NCBI GenBank assembly: GCA_023263825.1
Contig: JALQUJ010000058.1
Coordinates: forward strand, 1 to 13,982
Direction of reading: 5' to 3'
DNA from: Porticoccus sp.
Lineage (GTDB): Bacteria > Pseudomonadota > Gammaproteobacteria > Pseudomonadales > Porticoccaceae
Length of the DNA: 13,982 nucleotides
Positions 13,741 to 13,982 of the stretch are shown here, in pieces. How positions within the stretch are numbered: the stretch's first letter is position 1; each line of letters starts with the position of its first letter. The position numbers and the translations under genes were made by a program. The notes beneath the pieces are model-generated. The model saw nothing but the letters and a program-made list of their open reading frames with translations, was not told the origin of the DNA and did no database searches.

Positions 13741-13982
13741 TAGATAGGTAAGTCTAACTCTTCCTGACCTGAAGCCTTGTCAACATCATCATTTGACGTT
13801 ACCACACAATTTCTACTCCGACGTTTTGCTTCGTACATAGCCCTATCAGCTGCACCAAGTGTCGCATATAAATCACCACCCACTTTTTGAGCATCAACGC
13901 CCAAACTCATTGGGACAGCAAGCTTTCCTTGGTCTGTTGAAAAACGGGTTGATGATATTGTTTGGCGAATTTTCTCCGCTAA
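13740..13982 (-). CDS. Diguanylate cyclase (GGDEF domain), C-terminal end
   Basis: Only the last 80 codons are visible, entering from the right edge; the stop TAG is at 13742-13740. The translation opens LAEKIRQTISSTRF, followed by a beta strand ending SLGVDA. Then comes the helix GDLYATLGAADRAMYEAKRRSRNCV, which matches the closing part of GGDEF domains (SIGVA, then ADxALYxAKxxGRNRV). The last 20 residues are an acidic tail (SNDDVDKASGQEELDLPI). The catalytic GGDEF signature itself lies outside the window, so whether the enzyme makes cyclic-di-GMP or is a degenerate receptor cannot be judged; sensory domains are also unseen. It converges on valS. Confidence 0.88.
   Translation of the reverse strand, partial: LAEKIRQTISSTRFSTDQGKLAVPMSLGVDAQKVGGDLYATLGAADRAMYEAKRRSRNCVVTSNDDVDKASGQEELDLPI

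Noticed and set aside
1..13982. CRISPR array, insertion sequence or rRNA
   Set aside because: No regularly spaced repeats, transposase reading frames or rRNA-like sequence were seen on either strand.

Overview
The window reads as a chromosome segment of a gammaproteobacterium, probably a marine or Pseudomonadales/Oceanospirillales-type lineage. The basis is the gene order lptG-lptF / pepA-holC-valS, a small polyhydroxyalkanoate (PHA) granule locus with a PhaD-like regulator, and a tRNA-Leu(CAA) with an encoded CCA end. The taxonomic statement is inference from gene content; no rRNA is present.

Left edge (1-1998): the end of an integrated genetic element. A complete tyrosine recombinase (359-1720, minus strand) is followed on the same strand by the first 81 codons of a gene that runs off the window and resembles the uncharacterised DUF4917 family. 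Upstream of the integrase lie three copies of TGGGATACA, two direct and one inverted. The element ends at 1941-1998 in the 3' part of a tRNA-Leu(CAA) gene, broken at the anticodon loop and still followed by its own terminator. This is the far attachment site; an intact tRNA-Leu copy is expected beyond the left edge.

PHA block (2254-4189): a small PHA-system protein and a TetR/PhaD-like regulator on the minus strand, divergent from a phasin gene whose 3' end carries overlapping hairpins and a T tract. No PHA synthase is in the window.

Middle (4339-5679): an unrecognised exported protein whose start lies inside a 13-bp inverted repeat, then an RDD-family membrane protein.

Core block (5672-13653): lptG and lptF (LPS export permeases, minus strand) diverge from pepA, holC, a small acidic protein of unknown function and valS (plus strand). 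pepA-holC-valS is a widely conserved order. valS also has a good candidate promoter of its own. A 16-bp perfect inverted repeat separates valS from the C-terminal end of a GGDEF (diguanylate cyclase) gene that enters from the right on the minus strand.

The most promising place for something new is the element at the left edge: the cargo gene directly behind the integrase, and the repeat system controlling or recombining at its end.
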